NCBI GenBank assembly: GCA_045617825.1
Contig: JAZLJI010000097.1
Span: forward strand, 1-12,031
Source: UBA6987 sp045617825
GTDB taxonomy: Bacteria > Bacillota > Clostridia > Lachnospirales > Lachnospiraceae
Length of the DNA: 12,031 bases
Reading direction: 5' to 3'
Shown: in pieces, positions 6,065-12,031 of the stretch
Numbering within the stretch: position 1 is the stretch's first letter
Layout of the letters: each line of letters begins with the position of its first letter
Notes under the pieces: model-generated
Seen by the model: only the letters and a program-made list of their open reading frames with translations
The model's database searches: none
Told to the model about the DNA's origin: nothing
Position numbers and translations under genes: made by a program

Positions 6065-7888
6065 ATGGACGGTGTCCTGCTGGTGAAAAAAGAGCGGGGC
6101 TATACCTCCTTTGACGCCATAGCGCGGCTGAAAGGGATCCTGCATCAAAAAAAGATCGGCCACATGGGCACCCTGGATCCCGAGGCGGAAGGCGTCCTGC
6201 CTGTCTGCCTGGGGAAGGCCACCAGGCTTGCGGATCATCTAGGGGAAGGCAGTAAAGTCTACCGGGCGGTGCTGTATCTGGGCGTGACCACGGATACGCA
6301 GGACGCCTCCGGCAAATTGCTGTCCCGCCGCAGCGTGTCCGTCAGCGAAGAGGATATCCGCCGCACGGCGGCCGCCTTTGTGGGCACGCAGGCGCAGCTG
6401 ACCCCGATGTACTCTGCCCGCAAGGTGCAGGGGAAAAAGCTGGTGGATCTGGCCAGAGCCGGCCAGGTGGTCGAGCGCCCCACCAAGGACATCACCATCG
6501 AGAGCCTGGATATTCTGGATATCCGGCTGCCGCGGGTCACCATGCGGGTGCGCTGCTCCAAGGGCACCTATATCCGCACCCTGTGTCAGGATATGGGAGA
6601 GGCCCTGGGGACCGGCGGCATGATGGAAAGTCTGGTCCGGGAGGAAGCCTGCGGCTTCAAGCTGGAGGACTGCCGCAGTCTGAACGAATGGGAGGCCTAC
6701 AGCTTTGCCGGCTGTCTGGAGGAGCATTTGTTACCGCTGGACCGGCTGCTTGGCCGCTACCCGCAGTTTCATCTGAAGCCCGAGGCCCGGAAGCCGGGAG
6801 AAAACGGCAACACCCTGAAGCTGTCCCAGGTCGGCCTTGCGGAGGAGGCCTTGGGAGGCGCGCCCCTCTGGGGCCGGGACGACCGGGGCGAGACGCTGGG
6901 CCTTTACCGCTATGAGGCGGAAAAGCAGCAGCTGAAGCCGCTGGTGATGCTGAACCGTGAGGCTCCCGAAAAGCCCTGGCGCGGTCCGTCGCCCTCCGTC
7001 GTCTCCATCGGCAAATTCGACGGCCTCCACAGGGGCCATCAGGCGATATTTGCCGCGATGGAGAAGCTGGCAGAGGAAAAGCAGCTGCGGAAGCTCCTGT
7101 TCACCTTTTCCCTCAATCCCCAGGCCGTGATGGCCGGGACCGGCCAGAGCCAGCTCACCGTCACCGCGGAGAAGAAGGCCCTCGCCCGGGAATACGGCAT
7201 CGACGCGCTCACGGAGATCCCCTTTATCCCGGAGATCCGGGAAATGAGCGCCGAGGCCTTTTTAACGCAGGTACTGATCGGGCGCCTGGGCATGCGGGAG
7301 ATCGTGGTGGGCCCGGACTGCGCCTTCGGCAAGGACCGGCAGGGCAGCGTGGCCTTCCTGGAGGAAAAGTCCCGGGAGCTGGGCTTCGGCCTGACCGTGG
7401 TCCCCAAGGTGCAGTATGCCGGTGAGGACATCAGCAGCAAGCGGATCCGCGGGCTGCTGGAGGAGGGCCTGGCCGAAGAGGCGGCCGCCTGTATGGGCAG
7501 GCCCTTTGCCGTAGAGAGCCGCGTCGTCTACGGCAATCACCTGGGCGAGGGGCTCGGCTTTCCCACCGTGAATCAGCGGCTGGAGGACGGCAAATTCTGC
7601 CCGAGGCGGGGCGTTTATCTGTCCCGGGTCACGGCAGGCGGAAAGACCTATCCTGCCGTCAGCAACGTGGGGCTCAAGCCCACCGTGGGCGGTGAGGCCC
7701 TTCCGGGACTGGAGACCCATATCCTGGAGCCGGTAGGAGAGCTGTACGGGACCGTTATCCGCACGGAGCTGCTGTCCTTCCTCCGCCCCGAAATGAAATT
7801 CGAGAGCCTGGAAGCACTGCAGGCCGCGCTGACCCGGGATCGGGAGACGGCGCTGGCGGCATTTGCCGCGGGGAAGGAAGATCAGTGA
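6065..7888 (+). CDS. truB-ribF: Fused tRNA pseudouridine-55 synthase TruB and FMN/FAD synthase RibF
   Basis: One 607-aa ORF carries two complete enzymes that are normally separate neighbours. Residues 1 to about 300 are TruB, which makes pseudouridine 55 in the tRNA T-loop: GHMGTLDPEAEG with catalytic D38, Y66 in VYRAVLYLG, and KGTYIRTL (166-173), ending in the usual YRYEAEKQQLKPL. Residues about 308-607 are bifunctional RibF. Its FAD-synthase half starts with SIGKFDGLHRGH (314-325). Its riboflavin kinase half has GLGFPTVN (PTxN at 500-503), NVGLKPTVGG and LETHILEP with the likely catalytic E550. About 10 residues join the halves, with no stop, no restart signal and no frame slip. AAGGAG (6054-6059) lies 5 nt before the ATG. 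CGG arginine codons are frequent here, unlike in infB and pnp, which suggests lower expression. Confidence 0.93.
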   Translation: MDGVLLVKKERGYTSFDAIARLKGILHQKKIGHMGTLDPEAEGVLPVCLGKATRLADHLGEGSKVYRAVLYLGVTTDTQDASGKLLSRRSVSVSEEDIRRTAAAFVGTQAQLTPMYSARKVQGKKLVDLARAGQVVERPTKDITIESLDILDIRLPRVTMRVRCSKGTYIRTLCQDMGEALGTGGMMESLVREEACGFKLEDCRSLNEWEAYSFAGCLEEHLLPLDRLLGRYPQFHLKPEARKPGENGNTLKLSQVGLAEEALGGAPLWGRDDRGETLGLYRYEAEKQQLKPLVMLNREAPEKPWRGPSPSVVSIGKFDGLHRGHQAIFAAMEKLAEEKQLRKLLFTFSLNPQAVMAGTGQSQLTVTAEKKALAREYGIDALTEIPFIPEIREMSAEAFLTQVLIGRLGMREIVVGPDCAFGKDRQGSVAFLEEKSRELGFGLTVVPKVQYAGEDISSKRIRGLLEEGLAEEAAACMGRPFAVESRVVYGNHLGEGLGFPTVNQRLEDGKFCPRRGVYLSRVTAGGKTYPAVSNVGLKPTVGGEALPGLETHILEPVGELYGTVIRTELLSFLRPEMKFESLEALQAALTRDRETALAAFAAGKEDQ

Positions 7889-9168
7889 AGAAGATAGGCA
7901 GACGAATCGCGATCGCCGTACTGCTGCTGGGAAGCCTGTTCCCGGGAGCTATTTCGGCGTATGCCCAGAGCCTGCCGGAACAGCCGCCTTTAGAGAGTAT
8001 CCCCTGCGAAGAGACCGGGGCCGCCGAAGCCGCGGCGCTGCCGCAGGAGACGCGTTTCACCAGCCCGGCCCTGATCGGGCTGTGCTTTCCCCATACGCCG
8101 GCCGCGCGGCTGAGTCTGAGGACCAGACAGGCCTACGAAAGGGCCGCGGCCCGGAAGGAAAGCGTGCTGGAGCTGTCCCTCACCTATCACCGGGGCGACT
8201 ACGTGCCCTGGGACCGGCCGGACGTGCCCTGCCGCTTCACCTACGTGCCGGACTGCTGTCAGGAGGCCTTCTCGGCTTATCGGGAGCTGGGCGTGGCCGA
8301 GCTGGAGGACGGCTATCTGAATATCCGCTACAATCCCAACGGCTCCAGCCTGATCATCGGCTATCTGCCTGCGGGAGCCGCCTGTGAGATCCTCGGCAGC
8401 ACCGTCAACACCCAGGGGACCGCTGATCCCTCGGACGATCAGGAGTGGCTGCAGATCCGCTCCGGCAGGATAAGCTCCGGCTACGTGCGGGCGGACTACA
8501 TCTGCCGGGGCGTAGACGCGATCGCGGCGGCCATGCCGCATATCGAACGCAGCGTGCGGATCACCGTGGACGCGGCCAACGTCCGTTCCGCCCCAGATAC
8601 CGCCGGCGACAACCGGCTCTTCGTTGCCTATCAGTCCGCCGGATTTGCCCTGGAGGCGGAAGAGGAGGAATGGTTCCGCGTCGGCAGCGACATGGGTCCC
8701 GCCTATATCTCCAAGCAGTGCGCGGAACGCGCGTACCGCCTGCTCTCGGCGGAGGCCATCGCCTACAGCATCACGGATACCACCCGGGAGGACATGGTCC
8801 GCTACGCGAAGCAGTTCGTGGGAAATCCCTACGTCTGGGGCAATGAAAGCCTCACTAACGGCTGTGACTGCAGCGGCTTCGTGATCGCTCTGTACCGGAA
8901 ATTCGCCGGGATCGAGCTGATTCACTACAGCGCCAGCCAGGCGCTGCGGGGACGGGAGATCAGTGCCTCCGAGCTGAAGCCGGGCGATCTGGTCTTTTAC
9001 GACAGCATGAACAAGGGCTCCATTACCCACGTGGCCGTGTATATCGGTGACGGACAGGTCATCCAGGCACTGAACGAGAGGGTAGGCATCTGCATCACCC
9101 GATACGATTTCATCAAGCCTTTGAAGTACGTGAACATCCTGGATTATCCCAACGAATGCCGCTACTGA
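7885..9168 (+). CDS. Secreted SH3b-SH3b-NlpC/P60 cell-wall hydrolase
   Basis: This 427-aa protein is probably exported and cuts peptidoglycan stem peptides (NlpC/P60 D,L-endopeptidase type). A signal peptide is clear: MKKIGRR, a hydrophobic stretch AIAVLLLGSLFPGAISA, and an AYA-QS cleavage site near residue 27. Residues 28-138 match no family I know. Two SH3b domains follow (about 140-210 and 222-287, each with a NIR/NVR strand), then NlpC/P60 (about 298-424). Likely catalytic residues are C329 in DCSGF and H382 in THVAVYIG; the third position, 12 residues on, is Q394 where His is common. The GTG start overlaps the truB-ribF TGA (GTGA), with AAGGAAG 4 nt upstream. Its place at the end of a translation operon is unusual. 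No clear terminator follows. Substrate and role are not determined by the sequence. Confidence 0.9.
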   Translation: MKKIGRRIAIAVLLLGSLFPGAISAYAQSLPEQPPLESIPCEETGAAEAAALPQETRFTSPALIGLCFPHTPAARLSLRTRQAYERAAARKESVLELSLTYHRGDYVPWDRPDVPCRFTYVPDCCQEAFSAYRELGVAELEDGYLNIRYNPNGSSLIIGYLPAGAACEILGSTVNTQGTADPSDDQEWLQIRSGRISSGYVRADYICRGVDAIAAAMPHIERSVRITVDAANVRSAPDTAGDNRLFVAYQSAGFALEAEEEEWFRVGSDMGPAYISKQCAERAYRLLSAEAIAYSITDTTREDMVRYAKQFVGNPYVWGNESLTNGCDCSGFVIALYRKFAGIELIHYSASQALRGREISASELKPGDLVFYDSMNKGSITHVAVYIGDGQVIQALNERVGICITRYDFIKPLKYVNILDYPNECRY

Positions 9169-9219
9169 GGCTTAAATCCCTCCTTCAGCCCTGTTTTTAA
9201 GAAAATTACCGTTTTAGTC

Positions 9220-9248
9220 TTTACAAGTATTCCGTTTTGTGGTATACA
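9220..9248 (+). promoter_or_regulatory. rpsO promoter with extended -10
   Basis: TTTACA (9220-9225, 5 of 6 of the -35 consensus) is followed after exactly 17 bp by TATACA (9243-9248). TGG sits directly before it (9240-9242), giving an extended -10 (TGnTATA). A start near 9255 would leave a leader of about 75 nt. It separates rpsO from the upstream operon, whose last gene has no evident terminator, so some read-through into rpsO is also likely. Confidence 0.6.
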
Positions 9249-9254
9249 TCATCT

Positions 9255-9329
9255 GTGCGCCTGTGCTTAGCTTGAGGCTTCTCCGGCCCCTGCCCGGCAT
9301 TTGGTAAGAATTTATTTTTGGAGGCTGCT
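9255..9329 (+). promoter_or_regulatory. rpsO 5' leader, possible S15 feedback region
   Basis: Two small GC-rich stems can form: GCCT (9259-9262) with AGGC (9275-9278), and CCGG (9283-9286) with CCGG (9294-9297). An AT-rich stretch and GGAGG (9320-9324), 5 nt before the ATG, follow. TCTCC (9280-9284) could also pair with GGAGG and hide the ribosome binding site. S15 represses its own mRNA in several bacteria through varied leader structures, so this leader is a candidate. The fold is weak and I could not test it. Confidence 0.25.
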
Positions 9330-9596
9330 ATGACCAGCAAAGAAAAGAAGGCCGAAATCGTTGCCGCTTTCGGCAAAAACCCCCAGGACACCGGTTCTCC
9401 CGCTGTCCAGATCGCTCTGCTTACTGAAAGAATCCGTGAGCTGACCGAACACCTGAAGGTGAACCCCAAGGATCACCATTCCCGTCGCGGTCTGTTCATG
9501 CTGGTAGGTCAGCGCCGCGGTATGCTTGACTATGTCAAGAAGAATGATATCAACGAATACCGTGAACTGATCGACAAGCTGGGTATCCGTAAGTAA
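9330..9596 (+). CDS. rpsO: 30S ribosomal protein S15
   Basis: S15 (88 aa, the usual length) is a primary 16S rRNA-binding protein of the 30S platform, binding the three-way junction of helices 20-22. Family features are DTGSPAVQIALLTERI (20-35), HHSRRGL (49-55), GQRRGMLDYVK (60-70) and the C-terminal LGIRK. I chose the ATG at 9330, with GGAGG (9320-9324) 5 nt upstream. An in-frame TTG at 9318 would start within the ribosome binding site and is unlikely. It has its own promoter and a strong terminator. The rpsO-pnp pair is widely conserved. Confidence 0.97.
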   Translation: MTSKEKKAEIVAAFGKNPQDTGSPAVQIALLTERIRELTEHLKVNPKDHHSRRGLFMLVGQRRGMLDYVKKNDINEYRELIDKLGIRK

Positions 9597-9602
9597 AAGC
9601 GC

Positions 9603-9629
9603 AGGGTGGAATTTTTTCCACCCTTTTTT
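9603..9629 (+). terminator. Intrinsic terminator after rpsO
   Basis: GGGTGGAA (9604-9611) pairs perfectly with TTCCACCC (9616-9623) around a TTTT loop, followed by six T (9624-9629). It starts 7 nt after the rpsO stop. I see no convincing promoter between here and pnp, so pnp may depend on read-through of this terminator. Confidence 0.92.
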
Positions 9630-9658
9630 CTCTTGATTCAGCTGTTTCCCCATGACCC

Positions 9659-9741
9659 GGGCGGCAGAGGCCCTTCGAGACTTCAAATACCGGCATCTCC
9701 GCGGATGTGTCCGTATTTGTAGTTTCGAACTTCTGCCTCCC
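9659..9741 (+). promoter_or_regulatory. Long pnp leader hairpin, candidate RNase III/PNPase autoregulation site
   Basis: The leader can fold into one long stem. Pairs are GGG (9659-9661) with CCC (9739-9741), GGCAGA (9663-9668) with TCTGCC (9732-9737), TTCGAGACT (9674-9682) with AGTTTCGAA (9721-9729, one G-U), CAAATAC (9684-9690) with GTATTTG (9713-9719), GG (9692-9693) with CC (9711-9712), and CATC (9694-9697) with GATG (9704-9707). The loop is TCCGCG. That is about 31 pairs with small bulges and no T-run, so it is not a terminator. It ends 11 nt before the pnp ribosome binding site. In E. coli a double-stranded pnp leader is cut by RNase III and then degraded by PNPase for feedback control. 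Structure seen; role inferred. Confidence 0.7.
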
Positions 9742-9764
9742 CACCACAAGAAAAGGAGAGGATT

Positions 9765-11870
9765 ATGTACAAGACCTATTCCATGAACCTGGCCGGCCGC
9801 GAACTGCGGGTAGACATCGGCCGCATCGGCGCTCAGGCCAACGGCGCCGCCTTTATGCATTACGGTGATACCGTAGTGGTCTCCACGGTGGTCGCCTCCG
9901 AGGCTCCCCGTGACGGCATCGATTTCTTCCCTCTGACCGTAGAGTACGAAGAAAAGTTTTATTCCGTGGGCAAGATCCCCGGCGGCTTCAACAAGCGCGA
10001 GGGCAAGGCCTCTGAGCATGCCGTGCTGGCCAGCCGCGTGATCGACCGTCCCATGCGTCCCCTGTTCCCCAAGGATTACCGCAACGACGTGACCCTGAGC
10101 AATCTGGTCATGAGCGTGGATCCCGACTGCAACCCCGACGTCGTCGCCATGCTGGGCTGCTCCATCGCCACCAGCATTTCCGATATCCCCTTTGACGGCC
10201 CCATTTCCGCCACGATGGTGGGTCTGGTGGACGGCAAATTCTGCTTCAACCCCACCGAGGAAGAGAAGCTGCATTCCGATCTGGCCCTGACGGTGGCTTC
10301 CACTGCCGAGAAGGTCATCATGATCGAAGCCGGCGCCAACGAGGTCCCCGAGGACGTGATGTACGACGCCATCATGCAGGCTCACGAGCTGAACAAGCAG
10401 GTCATCGCCTTTATCCAGACCATCGTTGACGAAGTCGGCAAGGCCAAGAAGCCTTACGAGAGCCACGTGATCCCGGCCGATCTGTACGAGGATATGGTGA
10501 ACTACATCACCCCCGCCCGTATGGAGGAAGCGGTATTTACCGATGTGAAGCAGGTACGCGACGAGAATATCCGCGTCATCACCGCAGAGCTGAACGAGCG
10601 CTATGCCGACAGAGAAGATTGGCTGCCCTTCGTCGGCGAGGCGGTATATGCCTTCCAGAAGAAGACCGTGCGCAAGATGATCCTGAAGGACCGCAAGCGT
10701 CCCGACGGCCGTGCCATGACCCAGATCCGTCCTCTGGCCGCCGAGGTAGACCTCCTGCCCAGAGCTCACGGCTCCGCCATGTTCACCCGCGGACAGACCC
10801 AGATCCTGGACGCCTGCACCATCGCTCCCATGAGCGAGGTCCAGAAGATCGACGGTCTGGACCGTACCGTGACCACCAAGCGGTATATGCACCACTACAA
10901 CTTCCCCAGCTGGTCCGTCGGCGAGACCAAGCCCAGCCGAGGCCCGGGACGCCGTGAGATCGGTCACGGTGCTCTGGCAGAGCGTGCTCTGATCCCCGTG
11001 CTGCCCAGCGTTGAGGAATTCCCTTATGCGATCCGCTGCGTGTCCGAGACCATGGAATCCAACGGTTCCACCTCCATGGCTTCCACCTGCGCCTCCTGCA
11101 TGGCGCTGATGGCTGCCGGCGTTCCCATCAAGAAGATGGTCGGCGGTATCTCCGTAGGTCTGGTAACCGGCGAGACCGATGACGATTACGTGGTCCTGAC
11201 CGATATCCAGGGTCTTGAGGACTTCTTCGGCGATATGGACTTCAAGGTGACCGGTACCCACGACGGCATCACCGCCATCCAGATGGATATCAAGATCCAC
11301 GGTCTGACTCCCGCCATTATCCGGGAAGCGCTGCAGAAGACCCGCGAAGCCCGCGTGTACATTATGGACAACGTGATGGCCAAGGCTATCCCCGGCCCTC
11401 GTCCCGAGATCAGCAAATGGGCTCCCAAGATCGTTTCCATCAATATCGACCCCGCCAAGATCGGTGACGTTATCGGCAAACAGGGTAAGGTCATCAACGG
11501 GATCATTGATGAGACCGGCGTACAGATCGATATCGAGGATGACGGCAGCGTAGCCGTTTGCGGTACCGATATGGCCATGATCAACAAGGCTATGAAGATC
11601 ATCGAGACCATCGTGAACGACGTTGAGGTCGGTCAGGTCTTCCGCGGCAACGTGGTGCGTCTGATGACCTTCGGCGCTTTCGTACAGCTTTGCCCCGGCA
11701 AGGACGGTCTGGTCCACATTTCCAAGATGGCCGACAAGCGCGTCGGCAAGGTCGAGGACGTGGTCAGCATCGGCGATGAGGTCGTGGTCAAGGTCGTGGA
11801 GATCGATAAGATGGGCCGCGTGAACCTTTCCATGAAGGACGTTACCGACGAAGATCGGGCCAGCGTCTGA
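9765..11870 (+). CDS. pnp: Polyribonucleotide nucleotidyltransferase (PNPase)
   Basis: PNPase (701 aa, normal length) is the phosphorolytic 3'-5' exoribonuclease of RNA turnover and can also add tails. Domains: first RNase PH domain (about 1-140, with GGFNKREGKASEHAVLASR and DRPMRPLFP), helical linker, second RNase PH domain (about 310-545) with RAHGSAMFTRGQTQ, FPSWSVGETKPSRGPGRREI and ESNGSTSMAST, KH domain with the GKQG loop (571-574), and S1 domain (about 622-694). The catalytic set is intact in LEDFFGDMDFKV: D486, D492 and K494, the same numbers as in E. coli by my count. AAGGAG (9753-9758) lies 6 nt before the ATG. It sits behind the leader hairpin at 9659-9741. Codon use is biased to CGC/CGT arginine, as in infB. 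No standard terminator follows in the window. Confidence 0.98.
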   Translation: MYKTYSMNLAGRELRVDIGRIGAQANGAAFMHYGDTVVVSTVVASEAPRDGIDFFPLTVEYEEKFYSVGKIPGGFNKREGKASEHAVLASRVIDRPMRPLFPKDYRNDVTLSNLVMSVDPDCNPDVVAMLGCSIATSISDIPFDGPISATMVGLVDGKFCFNPTEEEKLHSDLALTVASTAEKVIMIEAGANEVPEDVMYDAIMQAHELNKQVIAFIQTIVDEVGKAKKPYESHVIPADLYEDMVNYITPARMEEAVFTDVKQVRDENIRVITAELNERYADREDWLPFVGEAVYAFQKKTVRKMILKDRKRPDGRAMTQIRPLAAEVDLLPRAHGSAMFTRGQTQILDACTIAPMSEVQKIDGLDRTVTTKRYMHHYNFPSWSVGETKPSRGPGRREIGHGALAERALIPVLPSVEEFPYAIRCVSETMESNGSTSMASTCASCMALMAAGVPIKKMVGGISVGLVTGETDDDYVVLTDIQGLEDFFGDMDFKVTGTHDGITAIQMDIKIHGLTPAIIREALQKTREARVYIMDNVMAKAIPGPRPEISKWAPKIVSINIDPAKIGDVIGKQGKVINGIIDETGVQIDIEDDGSVAVCGTDMAMINKAMKIIETIVNDVEVGQVFRGNVVRLMTFGAFVQLCPGKDGLVHISKMADKRVGKVEDVVSIGDEVVVKVVEIDKMGRVNLSMKDVTDEDRASV

Positions 11871-11890
11871 TCATCAGATCAGCGAAAAAC

Positions 11891-12031
11891 GGCTCTATGT
11901 CAAGTGTTGGGGTGGGATTCTACGGAATCCCGCTCCATTTCTGCGTTTAGAGGGTTTTTCATACTTGCCAGGCAAAGCAATAGGTTTTGAGTATGGCAAA
12001 CAAACCTCCAAGCGCCAATGTAGTTACAGAT
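11891..12031. mobile_element. Possible end of an insertion sequence (ISL3-like terminus), continuing out of the window
   Basis: Just 20 bp after pnp the sequence changes to GGCTCTATGTCAAGTGTTGG. This resembles, from memory, terminal repeats of ISL3-family elements (GGCTCTTTGTCAA type), including a TTGACA reading outward on the minus strand (11898-11903). A strong hairpin lies just inside (11909-11936), then non-coding, more AT-rich DNA. If correct, the 8 bp before it (CGAAAAAC, 11883-11890) would be the target duplication. The other end and the transposase are outside the window, so this is only a candidate. Confidence 0.33.
11909..11936 (+). other. 12-bp hairpin with UACG tetraloop downstream of pnp
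   Basis: GGGGTGGGATTC (11909-11920) pairs over all 12 positions (two as G-U) with GAATCCCGCTCC (11925-11936) around TACG (11921-11924). That is a C(UACG)G cap, an exceptionally stable tetraloop type in RNA. The next bases (ATTTCTGCGTTT) are not a proper T-run on the plus strand, and none follows on the minus strand, so it is a poor intrinsic terminator. It could protect the pnp mRNA 3' end or be the subterminal hairpin of a mobile element. Confidence 0.65.

Noticed and set aside
9169..9200. Terminator after the NlpC/P60 gene
   Set aside because: GGCT and AGCC before TTTTT can pair over only 4 bp with a long loop, too weak to call.
9159..9330. FMN riboswitch controlling ribF or nearby genes
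   Set aside because: ribF is inside a fused ORF in the operon with no leader of its own, and I found no RFN-element-like conserved blocks in the gaps of the window.
9630..9660. Separate promoter for pnp
   Set aside because: TTGATT (9633-9638) resembles a -35, but nothing like a -10 lies 16-18 bp downstream.
9312..11717. Open frame of 801 codons on the minus strand, opposite pnp and rpsO
   Set aside because: It is an antisense shadow of two certain genes, runs through the rpsO terminator and pnp leader hairpin, and shows His/Asp/Gly-rich composition without domains.
11993..12031. Start of a new gene (MANKPPSANVVTD) running off the right edge
   Set aside because: Only 13 codons are visible and no good ribosome binding site precedes the ATG. 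It could be a transposase start but cannot be supported.

Overview
The window reads as a chromosomal core region of a fairly high-GC member of the Clostridia (Firmicutes/Bacillota). Oscillospiraceae/Ruminococcaceae-like is my best guess, but it is an inference. The reasons are the gene order rimP-nusA-rnpM-rplGA(ylxQ)-infB-rbfA-truB-ribF-rpsO-pnp, a NusA of Firmicutes length with no C-terminal AR repeats, strong AGGAGG-type ribosome binding sites, and a mix of ATG, GTG and TTG starts. All genes lie on the plus strand.

Layout. (1) 1-399 is the 3' end of recA. (2) 400-709 is a gene-free leader holding about four imperfect 32-33 bp tandem repeats that begin inside recA and run over its stop codon, then an AT-rich stretch, a sigma-A-like promoter and a perfect 12-bp hairpin just before the rimP ribosome binding site. 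(3) 710-9168 is a tightly packed operon of translation and transcription factors: rimP, nusA, rnpM/ylxR, rplGA/ylxQ, infB, rbfA, a single ORF fusing truB to ribF, and a secreted SH3b-NlpC/P60 hydrolase whose GTG start overlaps the truB-ribF stop codon. (4) 9220-9629 is rpsO with its own extended -10 promoter and a clean intrinsic terminator. (5) 9659-11870 is pnp behind a long, almost continuous leader hairpin. (6) 11871-12031 is a non-coding tail holding a strong UACG-capped hairpin and what may be the terminal repeat of an insertion sequence.

Functionally, the genes cover 30S maturation (RimP, RbfA), transcription elongation and termination (NusA), RNase P modulation and K-turn RNA binding (RnpM, YlxQ), initiation (IF2), tRNA U55 modification (TruB), FMN/FAD synthesis (RibF), ribosomal protein S15 and RNA turnover (PNPase). 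The least standard points are the TruB-RibF fusion, the cell-wall hydrolase at the end of a translation operon, the recA-tail repeats, the two leader hairpins (before rimP and pnp) that suggest feedback control by NusA and by PNPase/RNase III, and the candidate IS end. I see no defence system, CRISPR array, tRNA or rRNA. Most of the window is conserved housekeeping DNA, and I do not claim a wholly new system.
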